64,000 bases of DNA, from contig JACKKJ010000003.1 in assembly GCA_024236495.1 (NCBI GenBank), positions 1 to 64,000 of the forward strand, in the 5' to 3' direction. The stretch comes from Paracoccaceae bacterium (lineage in GTDB: Bacteria; Pseudomonadota; Alphaproteobacteria; Rhodobacterales; Rhodobacteraceae). Below, one piece after another: positions 51,390-61,025 of the stretch; position 1 is the stretch's first letter, and each line of letters starts with the position of its first letter. The notes under the pieces are model-generated. The model was not told the DNA's origin and searched no databases. It saw nothing but the letters and a program-made list of their open reading frames with translations. The translations under genes were made by a program, and so were the position numbers.

Positions 51390-52619
51390 TCACCCGAGAT
51401 ATTTGCTCATCACAAGGGTCGCGTTCGTCCCGCCGAAGCCGAAGCTGTTGGACAGGACGCTGTCGATGGTCACGCCCTCGCGCAGTTCGGTCACGATCTC
51501 CGACGGGTCGAGCGCGGGGTCGAGCGTGGACACGTTCGCCGAGGCCGCGATGAAGCCCTTGTTCATCATGATCAGCGAATAGATCGCCTCGTGCACGCCG
51601 GTGGCGCCCAGCGAATGGCCGGTCAGCGACTTGGTCGATGCCACGGGCGGCGTGGTGCCCTTGCCGAAGACGCGGCGGATCGCCTCCATCTCGGTCACGT
51701 CACCGACCGGGGTCGAGGTGCCGTGGCTGTTGATATAGTCGATCTTGCGGCCCTCGGGCAGTGTCGCCACGGCAAGCCGCATCGACCGTTCGCCGCCTTC
51801 ACCCGACGGCGCGACCATGTCGTATCCGTCCGATGTCGCGCCATAGCCCGTCACCTCGCCATAGATCTTCGCGCCGCGCGCGAGGGCGTGGTTCAGTTCT
51901 TCCAGCACCACGACGCCGCCGCCGCCGGCGATGACGAAGCCGTCACGGGTCGCGTCATAGGTGCGCGAGGCGGTTTCCGGCGTGTCGTTGTATTTCGACG
52001 ACATCGCGCCCATGGCGTCGAACAGGCAAGACAGCGTCCAGTCCAGCTCCTCGCCGCCGCCGGCGAAGACCACGTCCTGCTTGCCCATCTGGATCAGTTC
52101 GGTGCCGTTGCCGATGCAATGCGCCGAGGTCGAGCAGGCGGAGGTGATCGAATAGTTCACGCCCTTGATCTTGAAAGGCGTGGCGAGGCAGGCGGAGTTC
52201 GTCGAGGACATGCAGCGGGTGACCATGAAGGGGCCCATGCGCTTGGGGCTGCCCTTGTTGATCACCGTGTCGAAGGCCACGAAGAAGTTCTTGGTCGACG
52301 GCCCGCCCGATCCCATGATCAGGCCGGTGCGGTCGTTCGACACCTCGGCCTCGGTCAGGCCGCTGTCCTTGACCGCCTGTTCCATGGCGATGAAGTTGAA
52401 GGCCGCGCCATCGCCCATGAAGCGCAGGTTGCGCTTGTCGATATGGTCTTCGAGCACGATCTGCGGCTTGCCGTGAACCTGGCTGCGAAAGCCGTGTTCC
52501 GCGTATTCGGGGGCGAAGACGATGCCCGACCGCCCCGCGCGGAGCGAGGCCTCGACCTCCTCGGCGTTGTTGCCGATGGGCGAGACGATCCCGATCCCTG
52601 TGATGACGACGCGGCGCAT
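51390..52619 (-). CDS. fabB: 3-oxoacyl-[acyl-carrier-protein] synthase I
   Basis: The 409-residue condensing enzyme has active-site Cys162 (TSACSTSAHC) and the two His in NSHGTSTPVGD and LTGHSLGATG. FabB extends unsaturated chains after FabA. It sits between fabA and fabI, the usual alphaproteobacterial order. Confidence 0.95.
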   Translation of the reverse strand: MRRVVITGIGIVSPIGNNAEEVEASLRAGRSGIVFAPEYAEHGFRSQVHGKPQIVLEDHIDKRNLRFMGDGAAFNFIAMEQAVKDSGLTEAEVSNDRTGLIMGSGGPSTKNFFVAFDTVINKGSPKRMGPFMVTRCMSSTNSACLATPFKIKGVNYSITSACSTSAHCIGNGTELIQMGKQDVVFAGGGEELDWTLSCLFDAMGAMSSKYNDTPETASRTYDATRDGFVIAGGGGVVVLEELNHALARGAKIYGEVTGYGATSDGYDMVAPSGEGGERSMRLAVATLPEGRKIDYINSHGTSTPVGDVTEMEAIRRVFGKGTTPPVASTKSLTGHSLGATGVHEAIYSLIMMNKGFIAASANVSTLDPALDPSEIVTELREGVTIDSVLSNSFGFGGTNATLVMSKYLG

Positions 52620-52641
52620 GGGCGCACTCCCTTTCTGGTGG

Positions 52642-53184
52642 TCAGCTTGCGGAAAGCGCGACCTTCATGTCCTTGACCTGATAGATGACTTCGCCATCCG
52701 CTTCCACGATCCCGTCGGCCACGCCCATGGTCAGGCGGCGGGTCTGGATCGCCTTGGTGAAATCGACCTTGTAGGTCAGCATCTTGCGGTCGGGTCTTAC
52801 CATGCCGGTCAGCTTGACCTCGCCCACGCCCAAGGCGTAGCCGCGCCCCTGCCAGCCGCGCCAGCCAAGGTTGAAGCCGGTCAGCTGCCAAAGCCCGTCA
52901 AGGCCAAGGCAGCCGGGCATGATCGGGTTGCCGGGGAAGTGGCAGGCGAAGAACCACAGGTCCGGCGTGATGTCGAATTCGGCGACGACATGGCCCTTGC
53001 CATGCAGGCCGCCGTCTTCGGAGATGTCGGTGATCCGGTCCATCATCAGCATCGGGGGTTCGGGCAGCTGGGCGTTGCCGGGGCCGAACAATTCGCCGCG
53101 CGCGCATTTCAGCAGGTCTTCGCGACCGAAGCTATTCGGATATGGCGACATCCAGTTTTCCCTGTCCCACGTGGCTTGACTCAT
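52642..53184 (-). CDS. fabA: 3-hydroxydecanoyl-ACP dehydratase/isomerase
   Basis: The 180-residue hot-dog enzyme has catalytic His82 (ACHFPGNPIMPG) and Asp96. It introduces the cis double bond of unsaturated fatty acids. ATG 53184 gives MSQATWDREN. It is first gene of fabA-fabB-fabI and divergent from irr. Confidence 0.96.
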   Translation of the reverse strand: MSQATWDRENWMSPYPNSFGREDLLKCARGELFGPGNAQLPEPPMLMMDRITDISEDGGLHGKGHVVAEFDITPDLWFFACHFPGNPIMPGCLGLDGLWQLTGFNLGWRGWQGRGYALGVGEVKLTGMVRPDRKMLTYKVDFTKAIQTRRLTMGVADGIVEADGEVIYQVKDMKVALSAS

Positions 53185-53313
53185 CCCCTCTAGCACCCCC
53201 GCGCGCGGCAGGGCAAGGGTGCGACCTTGGTGCTTCGGGCAGTGGTTGTCGGGAAAGATTGAAAAATGCATCGCTTCTGGTCTAAATGGAGCCGAAGAGA
53301 GGCAGGAGCGGCC

Positions 53314-53730
53314 ATGAAAGAGATCGAGGCAACGCGCGCGGAAAGCTGGCTGGCGGGGGCAGGGCTCAGGCCGACGCGTCAACGCCTGGCCCTGGCCTCG
53401 CTGCTTGTGGGGGATGGCCAGCATCGCCATGTGACCGCCGAAAGCCTGCATGCCTCCGCGCGCGAGACGGGCGATGTCGTGTCGCTCGCGACGGTCTACA
53501 ACACGCTGCGCGCGTTCTGCGACGCGGGCCTCTTGTCAGAGATCACCGTCGACGGGTCGCGCAGCTATTTCGACACGCGGCTGGACGACCATCCGCACTT
53601 CTTCTGGGAAGACACGTCGCAGCTTGCGGACGCTCCGAACGACGAGCTTGAGATCGCGCGGCTGCCGAAGACGCCGCAGGGCGGCGAGGTGACCAGGGTC
53701 GATGTGATCATTCGTCTGCGGCGCGCCTGA
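53314..53730 (+). CDS. irr: Iron-response transcriptional regulator Irr (Fur family)
   Basis: The protein has 138 residues. The winged helix TRAESWLAGAGLRPTRQRLA and VSLATVYNTLRAF are Fur-like, and HPHFFWED is the Irr His-rich segment that takes part in heme-dependent control. Irr represses or activates iron genes in alphaproteobacteria. AGGAG lies 7 bases upstream of ATG 53314. Confidence 0.92.
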   Translation: MKEIEATRAESWLAGAGLRPTRQRLALASLLVGDGQHRHVTAESLHASARETGDVVSLATVYNTLRAFCDAGLLSEITVDGSRSYFDTRLDDHPHFFWEDTSQLADAPNDELEIARLPKTPQGGEVTRVDVIIRLRRA

Positions 53731-53741
53731 TCCGGGCCTGA

Positions 53742-54335
53742 TCAGGGCCGGTCCCGCCAGGCCAGAACCGAAGCCGCGATGATTGCGCCAAGCGCATTGA
53801 ACACAAGGTCGAGCGCGGTATTGTAGTAGCCGCCGACATTGGTGTCCGCGATGCCAAGGACGGCCACGAATTCGATCATCTCGTTCATCGCGCCCAGCCC
53901 CATGGCGCCCAGGGCCGAATAGACCGGCAGGGTCCAGCCGCCGCGCGTGCCCGGATGATTGTGCCGCATCAGGTGCCACAGAAGCCAGGCGGTGATCCCG
54001 AAGCCGCAGGCATGGACGGCCTGGTCATACTTCAGCATCGTCATCTCTCCGGTCCCGCCAAGGGGCAGGAGGACGGCGTTGTATAGGACGCCGTCGCCCA
54101 CCGCCACGCCGCCGCCCGCCATATGCGCAAGTCCCCAAAGCGACAGCCCCCACAGAAGCGTCGGCGGAAAGGCGGCGCGGCGCAGCGTCAGGCCGACCAG
54201 CGTGACAAGGGCCGCCATCGTCAGCAGGTACCAGATGAATTCGTAGTTCCCGATCGACAGGAACCACAGGCCGAAGCCCGCCGCATAGGCCAGCGTGAAC
54301 GCGAGAACGGCCCATTCCCCGGCCCTGACCTTCAT
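53742..54335 (-). CDS. DUF2238/YjdF-like membrane protein
   Basis: The protein has 197 residues with about six membrane segments. YDQAVHACGFGITAWLLWH and GAMNEMIEFVAVLG are typical of YjdF-type proteins. Its function is unknown. It is convergent with irr. Confidence 0.75.
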   Translation of the reverse strand: MKVRAGEWAVLAFTLAYAAGFGLWFLSIGNYEFIWYLLTMAALVTLVGLTLRRAAFPPTLLWGLSLWGLAHMAGGGVAVGDGVLYNAVLLPLGGTGEMTMLKYDQAVHACGFGITAWLLWHLMRHNHPGTRGGWTLPVYSALGAMGLGAMNEMIEFVAVLGIADTNVGGYYNTALDLVFNALGAIIAASVLAWRDRP

Positions 54336-54351
54336 CGTCCCGGCACCCGGT

Positions 54352-55221
54352 TCAGAACCATTGCCCCGGCTCCATCAGACCCGCATCCATGAGCTGCTGC
54401 GCCGTCCAGTCGAACCGGACCGACCGCGGCCAGGCAAAGCTCTGGACGGCGTGACGCGAGGCGGGGTTGCGGCGCAGCGCCTTGGCGGTGCGGAAGGACG
54501 CGACGGCGGCGGTCAGGTTGTTGTGCCAGGGACAGGCGTAGGTGTTGCCTTCTTCGACCGAAAGCCGGTGATCGGGCAAAAGTCGGACGCCCGGTTCGGC
54601 GCGGAAAAGCGCGATCCGGTCGATCCGGCGGCGGGCCCAGGGAATGTGTTCCTCGAACCGCCACTTGAGCCCGCCGAACAGATCGACCTGGCGTTCAAGC
54701 TCTGCCCCGGTCTCCTCATCCCAGCGGGAGAGCGCATAGTAGCCCGCGCCATCGAACATCGCGTCCGACACCGAGACGCCGGTGGGCGCGGCGCCGAGGT
54801 CGGCGGCGTAAAGGTCGACGACGGTGCAAAAGACCGCGTCACGCCGTTCCTCGGTGTGGAAGGCCAGCATTTCCGAAAGGCTGCGGGATTCCGCGAACGG
54901 GTGAAACAGGTATTCGGCGTTGTAGCCGTAGTAGATCCAAGTCCTTGCAGGGGCCGCCGCCGCGACGGCATTCACGGCGCCGGTCACCGCGTCATCGGCG
55001 CGGGTGTCGAACCGGATCGCGTGGACCTGCTGGGTGAACGCGTCGGGCAGGTCGATCCCGTCGGGCAGGAACGCCAGCACGAGGCCGAACCCCGCGGCAA
55101 GGTGATGGCCGAGGGTCGAGCCAAGCTCGATCTCGTCCTCCGCAAAGATCAGCGCCACCGGGCCCTTCGACAGAAGGCCCGAGCCGGTTCGCAGGAAGTC
55201 GCCGAGGGTGTCGTGGTACAT
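54352..55221 (-). CDS. Hypothetical protein, possibly a divergent glycosyltransferase
   Basis: The protein has 289 residues, from ATG 55221 with AAAGG upstream. It is soluble with no signal. WIYYGYNAEYLFHPFAESRS, then DAVFCTVVDLY and KWRFEEHIPWARRRIDRIAL weakly recall GT2-type enzymes in which a DxDE-like loop binds nucleotide sugar, but the acidic motif itself is not convincing here. I cannot assign a function. Confidence 0.35.
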   Translation of the reverse strand: MYHDTLGDFLRTGSGLLSKGPVALIFAEDEIELGSTLGHHLAAGFGLVLAFLPDGIDLPDAFTQQVHAIRFDTRADDAVTGAVNAVAAAAPARTWIYYGYNAEYLFHPFAESRSLSEMLAFHTEERRDAVFCTVVDLYAADLGAAPTGVSVSDAMFDGAGYYALSRWDEETGAELERQVDLFGGLKWRFEEHIPWARRRIDRIALFRAEPGVRLLPDHRLSVEEGNTYACPWHNNLTAAVASFRTAKALRRNPASRHAVQSFAWPRSVRFDWTAQQLMDAGLMEPGQWF

Positions 55222-55306
55222 GCGTCGCCTTTGCAGTCCGGGTCGTGGCCGCCGCAAGATGGTCGCAACGCGGGCCGGGAATCAAGGGCCGGATTGGTAC
55301 GGCGTG

Positions 55307-56944
55307 CTAGCGGTGGCCGCTTCCGGCGCAGCCCGCCGAACTGGTCGAGGTAAAGCTGTTGCCGGAAATGCGCATCGTGGAAACCTCGCGGATGCCGTTC
55401 GACCAGGCCAGCCTGACGGTCAGCGTGCTGCCTGACAGGGTGGCGCTGCCGTTCGCGCTGAAGCCAAGCGAATTGCCGGCGCTGGCGTTCCAGGTTCCGT
55501 CCCCGCGCGGGCTGAACGTCGTCCAGCCCGAGACGCGCAGAAGAAGGGCGCAGTTCGCTGTCCATTGCCAGGTGCCCGCCGGATCGAGGGCCGGGGCGGC
55601 CGCTGCGGGGGCGCGGGTCGTGGCGCCGGGCTCGGTCGGTGCAGGGGCAGGGGCGGCGGCGATGGCCGCACAGGTGCCAGCCCTTGCGCCCTTCAATTCC
55701 CCCAGCGCGGCTTCCGACCCAAGTGCCGTGCGCGCCAGCCCCGAACCCGAGGCGGCGCGGTAGCGGTCCCATGCGGCGCGGGTGCGTGCGCCCGCGATGC
55801 CGTCCGCGCCGCCCGCCGAGCAGCCGATACGATTGAGCTCTGTCTGGGTTTCCCGCATGAGATCGCGCGCAGCCAGGGCCTGCGCGTCCGGTTCCGGGGT
55901 GGCGGGCTCCGGTGTCGCGGGCAGGGCGGGGGGCGTCGCCGGCGCGATCGCCACACGTTCGGGCGCGGCGGTCGCGTCGCGGTCCATCGCTTCCAGCGCG
56001 CGCCGCGCGAGGTCGACCGTGAAGTCGCCCGACGTGCCGTAGCGCTCGATGAACCCTTCAAGCGCGTCGCGCGTGCCAAGTTCCGTCGCCAGCCGGAAAT
56101 CGGCGCGAACCTGGTTCTGCGCGGTGGCAACGGGCGCGGCGTCGGCCGGTTCGCCCGCCGCCGCGTCGGCGAAGTAGAAGTTGCCCAGAAGTTCGTCGTA
56201 ATAGGCCGGGAACTGCGCGTGATTGCGCGTCCGCGCAAGGTCGCGCACCTCGACCCGAAGTTCCGAGATCAATTCGCGCAGTTCGAGGTCCTGACGGTCG
56301 AGCTTGGGCAGCAAGAGCCGCGTGAAGATCGAGTTGGGGTCGGCGTCGCGATCGTCCAGCGCGTCCAGCGCCGTCTGCCCGGCCCCGGCGGAGAAGACCA
56401 CAAAGGTGCCCTCGGGCGCGGTGACGCGGCCAAGCCCGCGCGCGCCGCCGATGGCGCGCTTGGTTCCGCCCGCGGCAAAGGGGTTGTTGCGGCAGGCGTC
56501 CAGGAAGACCAGGGTCGCGCGCGCCCCGGTCTCGCGCACGGAATCAAGAAGATCCGACAATGCGAAGCTTTCCAGCCGGATATAGCTTTCGCCGCCGTCC
56601 TCGGGCGCGGTGATGTCGACCGGCAGAAGGTAGTTTTCGCCCTCGATCTCGACCCCGTGGCCGGAATAGTAGACAAGCGCCGTGTCGCCCGGCTCGATCC
56701 GGGCAAGGAATTCGGCGATGTCGCGCGCCATGTTGCGCCGCGTCACGTCGAAATCCGCGATAACCTCGTAGCCCTTGCTGCCCAGAACGCCCGCGATGGC
56801 GCGCGCGTCGCCGCCCGCCTTTTCAAGCCGTGGAACCGATTGGTAGTCGTCGTTGCCGATGACCAGCGCGACTTCCTTGGCCTCTGCCCAACCGGCCATG
56901 ATCCCGGGGAAAAGGAAAAATGCTGCCACGGCGAAAATGCGCAT
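55307..56944 (-). CDS. Secreted caspase-like (peptidase C14) protein
   Basis: The protein has 545 residues. A signal peptide (1-22) precedes a caspase fold with catalytic His96 (YYSGHGVE) and Cys151 (LDACRNNP). The central region has a possible peptidoglycan-binding-like repeat (LNRIGCSAGGADGIAG), and the end (about 455-545) is beta-rich with two Cys. Bacterial caspase homologs can act in signalling or cell death, but export to the periplasm makes an immune effector role less likely. No partner gene is adjacent. Confidence 0.85.
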   Translation of the reverse strand: MRIFAVAAFFLFPGIMAGWAEAKEVALVIGNDDYQSVPRLEKAGGDARAIAGVLGSKGYEVIADFDVTRRNMARDIAEFLARIEPGDTALVYYSGHGVEIEGENYLLPVDITAPEDGGESYIRLESFALSDLLDSVRETGARATLVFLDACRNNPFAAGGTKRAIGGARGLGRVTAPEGTFVVFSAGAGQTALDALDDRDADPNSIFTRLLLPKLDRQDLELRELISELRVEVRDLARTRNHAQFPAYYDELLGNFYFADAAAGEPADAAPVATAQNQVRADFRLATELGTRDALEGFIERYGTSGDFTVDLARRALEAMDRDATAAPERVAIAPATPPALPATPEPATPEPDAQALAARDLMRETQTELNRIGCSAGGADGIAGARTRAAWDRYRAASGSGLARTALGSEAALGELKGARAGTCAAIAAAPAPAPTEPGATTRAPAAAAPALDPAGTWQWTANCALLLRVSGWTTFSPRGDGTWNASAGNSLGFSANGSATLSGSTLTVRLAWSNGIREVSTMRISGNSFTSTSSAGCAGSGHR

Positions 56945-57079
56945 GCCGTCCTCCTGCTATCTTCGGGGCAAGAGTGCGGCCTTGGCGCGGCCCCGGTCAA
57001 CCTCGGAAGGGGGGAAATCGCGCGCTGTTGCCCCTTGCACGACATTGCGCTATCCCGTCGCATCCGAAAGGATCCGCGC

Positions 57080-58402
57080 ATGTCCGAACCCAAGAAGCTC
57101 TTCATCAAGACCTACGGCTGTCAGATGAACGTCTACGACAGCGAACGCATGGCCGAGGCGCTGGGCGCGGAGGGTTATGTGACGACAGAGGTCGCCGAAG
57201 ACGCGGACATGGTTCTTCTGAACACCTGCCACATCCGTGAAAAGGCGGCGGAAAAAGTCTATTCCGACCTTGGCCGCCTGCGCCCGCTGAAACTTGCGAA
57301 ACCCGATCTGAAGATCGGCGTCGCGGGCTGTGTCGCGCAGGCCGAGGGCGAGGAGATCCTCAGGCGGATGCCGCTGGTCGATCTGGTCGTCGGGCCGCAA
57401 AGCTACCACCGCCTGCCGGCGATGGCCAAGGCCGCCGAAAAGGGCCGGAAATCCGTCGATACCGACTTTCCGCAAGAGGACAAGTTCGACCACCTGCCGG
57501 ACCGGCCCAGGGCCAATGTCCGCCCGACCGCGTTCCTGACCGTTCAGGAAGGCTGCGACAAGTTCTGCGCCTTCTGTGTGGTGCCCTACACGCGCGGCGC
57601 AGAGGTCAGCCGCCCCGCCGAACGCGTCCTGGCCGAGGCACGCGGGCTGGTCGAGAAGGGCGTGCGCGAGATCACCCTTCTGGGCCAGAACGTGAACGCC
57701 TATCACGGCGCCGGGCGCGACGGGGACTGGACGCTGGCGCGGCTGGTGCGGGAACTGGCGCGCGTCGACGGGCTGGAACGTATCCGCTACACGACATCGC
57801 ACCCCAACGACATGGCCGACGACCTGATCGCCGCGCATGGCGAGGAAGCCAAGCTGATGCCCTATCTGCACCTGCCGGTGCAGTCGGGTTCGGACCGCAT
57901 CCTCAAGGCGATGGCGCGCAAGCATACCGCCGACCAGTATCTGCGCCTGATCGAGAAGATCCGCGCCGCGCGCCCCGACATGATGATGTCGGGCGACTTC
58001 ATCGTCGGCTTCCCCGGCGAGACGGATGCCGATTTCGACGCGACGATGGACCTGATCCGCGCCGTCAACTACGGCATGGCCTATTCGTTCAAGTATTCCG
58101 CCCGTCCCGGGACGCCTGCCGCCGAAAAGACGCCGGTCGCCGCCGAGGTGGCCGACGCCCGGCTCCAGACGCTGCAGGCGCTGATCACCTCGCAACAGCG
58201 CGCCGCCCAGGAGGCGATGGTCGGGCGCGAGGTGTCGGTGCTGCTTGAAAAGGCGGGGCGGCTGCCGGGCCAGATGGTCGGCAAGTCCGACTATCTGCAC
58301 GCAGTGCATGTGCAGACCGATCTGCCGGTGGGGGAGATCGCGCGGATGAGAATCGTTTCTTCCGCCCCGAACTCTCTCGCGGGCGCGGTTCTGGACGCCT
58401 GA
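57080..58402 (+). CDS. miaB: tRNA-2-methylthio-N6-isopentenyladenosine synthase
   Basis: The 440-residue radical-SAM methylthiotransferase acts at A37 of tRNAs reading UNN codons. Cys14, Cys50 and Cys84 hold the auxiliary cluster. Cys159, Cys163 and Cys166 (CDKFCAFC) hold the SAM cluster. A TRAM domain is at the end. AAAGGA precedes ATG 57080. It starts the miaB, phoH, ybeY, corC, lnt run. Confidence 0.96.
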   Translation: MSEPKKLFIKTYGCQMNVYDSERMAEALGAEGYVTTEVAEDADMVLLNTCHIREKAAEKVYSDLGRLRPLKLAKPDLKIGVAGCVAQAEGEEILRRMPLVDLVVGPQSYHRLPAMAKAAEKGRKSVDTDFPQEDKFDHLPDRPRANVRPTAFLTVQEGCDKFCAFCVVPYTRGAEVSRPAERVLAEARGLVEKGVREITLLGQNVNAYHGAGRDGDWTLARLVRELARVDGLERIRYTTSHPNDMADDLIAAHGEEAKLMPYLHLPVQSGSDRILKAMARKHTADQYLRLIEKIRAARPDMMMSGDFIVGFPGETDADFDATMDLIRAVNYGMAYSFKYSARPGTPAAEKTPVAAEVADARLQTLQALITSQQRAAQEAMVGREVSVLLEKAGRLPGQMVGKSDYLHAVHVQTDLPVGEIARMRIVSSAPNSLAGAVLDA

Positions 58403-58592
58403 CCGGGGCACAAACCGTCGCAATTCCTTCATACTGGCCGAAGATCGGCCGCGAAATGGGGCAGATGGGCACCGCAGGCGCCTCTCGCCGGCGCATTTGC
58501 GCAACAATATGCGCAGAGGGGACACAAGCCCTTGCGTGACCCGGCGATGGGATGCACCATTTCTTTGCGAACCCTCTGCCAAGGAGACTTGT

Positions 58593-59612
58593 TTGGGCAT
58601 CTCCGCCTTGACCCCCCCGCCGAAGCCGGAAGACCTGCATGAGACGCTTCTGGAATTCCCCGACAATCGGCTCCTGATCGACCTGTGCGGCGAGTTTGAC
58701 CGCAACCTTGCACAGATCGAACACCAACTGGGGGTCCATATCCTGCGCCGGGGCAATCACCTTGCCGTGGTCGGCGGGGCGGAGGGCAGGGGGCGGGCAG
58801 CCGCGGTTCTGCAAACGCTTTACGGCCGGCTTGAGACCGGACGCGGCATCGACGCGGGAGAGATCGACGCGGCGATCCGGATGGGGGAAATGGGCATTGC
58901 CAACCCGCCAAGCCTTGACGAACAGCTTGAAATGTTCGCCGCTGGCCGGATGGAGATACGCACCCGCAAGAAACAGGTCGAACCGCGCACCGAGGCGCAG
59001 AAGGCCTATGTGAAGAACCTGTTCCAGCACGAACTTGCCTTTGGGATCGGCCCGGCGGGCACCGGCAAGACCTATCTGGCCGTCGCGGTGGGCGTGACCA
59101 TGCTGATCGGCGGGCATGTCGACAGGATCATCCTGTCGCGCCCCGCGGTGGAAGCGGGCGAAAGGCTTGGCTTCCTGCCCGGCGACATGAAGGAAAAGGT
59201 CGATCCCTACATGCAGCCGCTTTACGACGCGCTGAACGACTTCCTGCCCGCCAAGCAGGTGCAGAAGCTGATGGAGGAAAAGCGGATCGAGATCGCGCCG
59301 CTGGCCTTCATGCGCGGGCGGACGCTTTCGAATGCCTTCGTGGTGCTGGACGAGGCGCAGAACGCCACCACCATGCAGATGAAGATGTTCCTGACCCGCC
59401 TGGGCGAGGGCAGCCGCATGGTCGTCACCGGCGACCGAACGCAGGTGGACCTGCCGCGCGGGACCGCATCGGGCCTTGTCGATGCCGAACGCATCCTCGA
59501 CGGGGTCAGGGGTGTCAGCTTCAACTACTTCACCGCAAAGGATGTGGTCCGCCATCCCCTTGTCGCCCGCATCATCGAGGCCTATGACCGCGACGATGGA
59601 GCCGCTGGTTGA
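58593..59612 (+). CDS. PhoH family protein (YbeZ-like ATPase)
   Basis: The product is about 339 residues when started at TTG 58593, chosen because AAGGAG lies 6 bases upstream and the first codons (GISALTPP) fit the family. Walker A GPAGTGKT is at 153-160, and DEAQ in VVLDEAQNAT is Walker B. It works with YbeY in ribosome and RNA quality control. The ybeY gene overlaps its end by 17 bp. Confidence 0.92.
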   Translation: MGISALTPPPKPEDLHETLLEFPDNRLLIDLCGEFDRNLAQIEHQLGVHILRRGNHLAVVGGAEGRGRAAAVLQTLYGRLETGRGIDAGEIDAAIRMGEMGIANPPSLDEQLEMFAAGRMEIRTRKKQVEPRTEAQKAYVKNLFQHELAFGIGPAGTGKTYLAVAVGVTMLIGGHVDRIILSRPAVEAGERLGFLPGDMKEKVDPYMQPLYDALNDFLPAKQVQKLMEEKRIEIAPLAFMRGRTLSNAFVVLDEAQNATTMQMKMFLTRLGEGSRMVVTGDRTQVDLPRGTASGLVDAERILDGVRGVSFNYFTAKDVVRHPLVARIIEAYDRDDGAAG

Positions 59613-60102
59613 CACATTGATCGAGGACGCGCGCTGGGGCGCGTTCGGGCTGGAGGATCTGGCCGAGGCCGCGGCCGGTGCGACGCTCGCCGCGCTGGCC
59701 TTGCCCGCGTCGGGGTTCGAGATCAGCCTACTCGGCTGCGACGACCGGCGGATCGCCGATCTGAACGCCGATTTCCGCGGCAAGCCGCAGCCGACAAACG
59801 TGCTGTCCTGGCCGTCGGACGAACGCGGCGCCGATGCGGACGGCGGGGCACCCGCCAGACCGCACCCCGGCCCGGCCGGCATGCCCGAGGAGCTAGGCGA
59901 CATCGCGATCGCCTGGGAAACCTGCGAACGCGAGGCCGAAGACCAGGGCAAGCCCCTGCGCGACCACGTTTCGCATCTGATTGTTCATGCAACCTTGCAT
60001 CTTCTGGGATATGACCACGTCCGCGACGGCGATGCGGCATTGATGGAAGGCACGGAAATCCGCATACTTGAAGCCATGGGGCTATCGAACCCATATGAAT
60101 GA
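59596..60102 (+). CDS. ybeY: Endoribonuclease YbeY
   Basis: The 168-residue protein has the zinc site HATLHLLGYDH (His131, His135, His141), which deviates from the usual HGxLHLxGYDH by Ala for Gly. YbeY matures 16S rRNA ends and removes defective ribosomes. ATG 59596 is preferred, and ATG 59584 is possible. An acidic/Pro insertion lies at about 77-96. Confidence 0.9.
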   Translation: MEPLVDTLIEDARWGAFGLEDLAEAAAGATLAALALPASGFEISLLGCDDRRIADLNADFRGKPQPTNVLSWPSDERGADADGGAPARPHPGPAGMPEELGDIAIAWETCEREAEDQGKPLRDHVSHLIVHATLHLLGYDHVRDGDAALMEGTEIRILEAMGLSNPYE

Positions 60103-60139
60103 GCCGGGGCCACGCGGCCTTGCAACTTGGAAAGGACAG

Positions 60140-61024
60140 ATGGGCGAATCCGCAGACGGATCGCAGTTCGCAGACAGCGCTGACGATCCCTCAGACAGTA
60201 GCGCGCAGAAGGGCTTCTTTGGCCGGATCTTCAGCGCCCTCACCCCTTCGGAACCGGACGAGGACACGAGCCAGCCCGCCCAGCGCGGCGAGGCGCCGGC
60301 CCAGCTTGCGGCGCTTCCCGGTATCGCGAACCTGCGCAGGCTGCGGGTTGACGACGTGGCGATCCCCAAGGCCGAGATCGTCGCAGTTCCGGTCACGATC
60401 AGCCTGTCAGACCTGGTCGCGAAGTTCCGTGAGAGCGGTTTTTCGCGGCTTCCGGTGTTCAAGGGAACGCTCGACAGCCCGCTGGGGATCATCCACCTGA
60501 AGGATCTGGCGCTCCAGCAGGCATTTTCCGATGCGAAGCCAAGATTTTCGCTGCGCAAGCTGTTGCGGCCGCTGCTTTATGCGCCGCCGTCGATGCCCAT
60601 TGGCATCCTCTTGCAGAAGATGCAAAGCGAACGGATCCACATGGCGCTTGTCATCGACGAATACGGCGGCGTCGACGGCCTCGTGACGATCGAGGATCTG
60701 ATCGAGACCGTCATCGGCGAGATCGAGGACGAACACGACACCTCTGAATCCGGACTCTGGACGCTTGAAAAGCCCGGCCAGTACATCGTCCAGGCCCGTG
60801 CCCCGCTGGACGAGTTCGAGGCCGAGATCGGCATGAAGCTTGCCGACGAGGAAGAGGGCGAGGAGATCGACACGTTGGGCGGGCTGGTCTTCATGCTGAC
60901 CGGCCGGATTCCCGCGCGGGGCGAGGTCGTGCCGCACGAAAGCGGGTCCGAGTTCGAGGTGGTGGACGCCGATCCGCGCCGGATCAAGCGGCTGCGGGTG
61001 CGCCTGCCGAAGTCCAGGGGTTAG
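60140..61024 (+). CDS. corC: CorC/HlyC family CBS-domain protein
   Basis: The protein is about 294 residues from ATG 60140, behind GGAAAGGA. Two CBS domains (IPKAEIVAVP, VIDEYGGVDGLVTIEDL) are followed by a CorC/HlyC transporter-associated domain. It is a soluble regulator linked to Mg2+ and Co2+ efflux, as in other phoH-ybeY operons. ATG 60095 is an alternative start. Confidence 0.88.
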   Translation: MGESADGSQFADSADDPSDSSAQKGFFGRIFSALTPSEPDEDTSQPAQRGEAPAQLAALPGIANLRRLRVDDVAIPKAEIVAVPVTISLSDLVAKFRESGFSRLPVFKGTLDSPLGIIHLKDLALQQAFSDAKPRFSLRKLLRPLLYAPPSMPIGILLQKMQSERIHMALVIDEYGGVDGLVTIEDLIETVIGEIEDEHDTSESGLWTLEKPGQYIVQARAPLDEFEAEIGMKLADEEEGEEIDTLGGLVFMLTGRIPARGEVVPHESGSEFEVVDADPRRIKRLRVRLPKSRG

Positions 61025-61025
61025 A

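Noticed and set aside
53275..53286. TTCTGGTCTAAA upstream of irr as an iron control element
   Set aside because: Only one half-site resembles TCTAAA; the other half is not symmetric, so it does not meet the ICE consensus.
58497..58592. ATG 58497 as the phoH start
   Set aside because: It adds Cys/Arg-rich residues unlike PhoH and has no ribosome site, whereas TTG 58593 follows AAGGAG by 6 bases.
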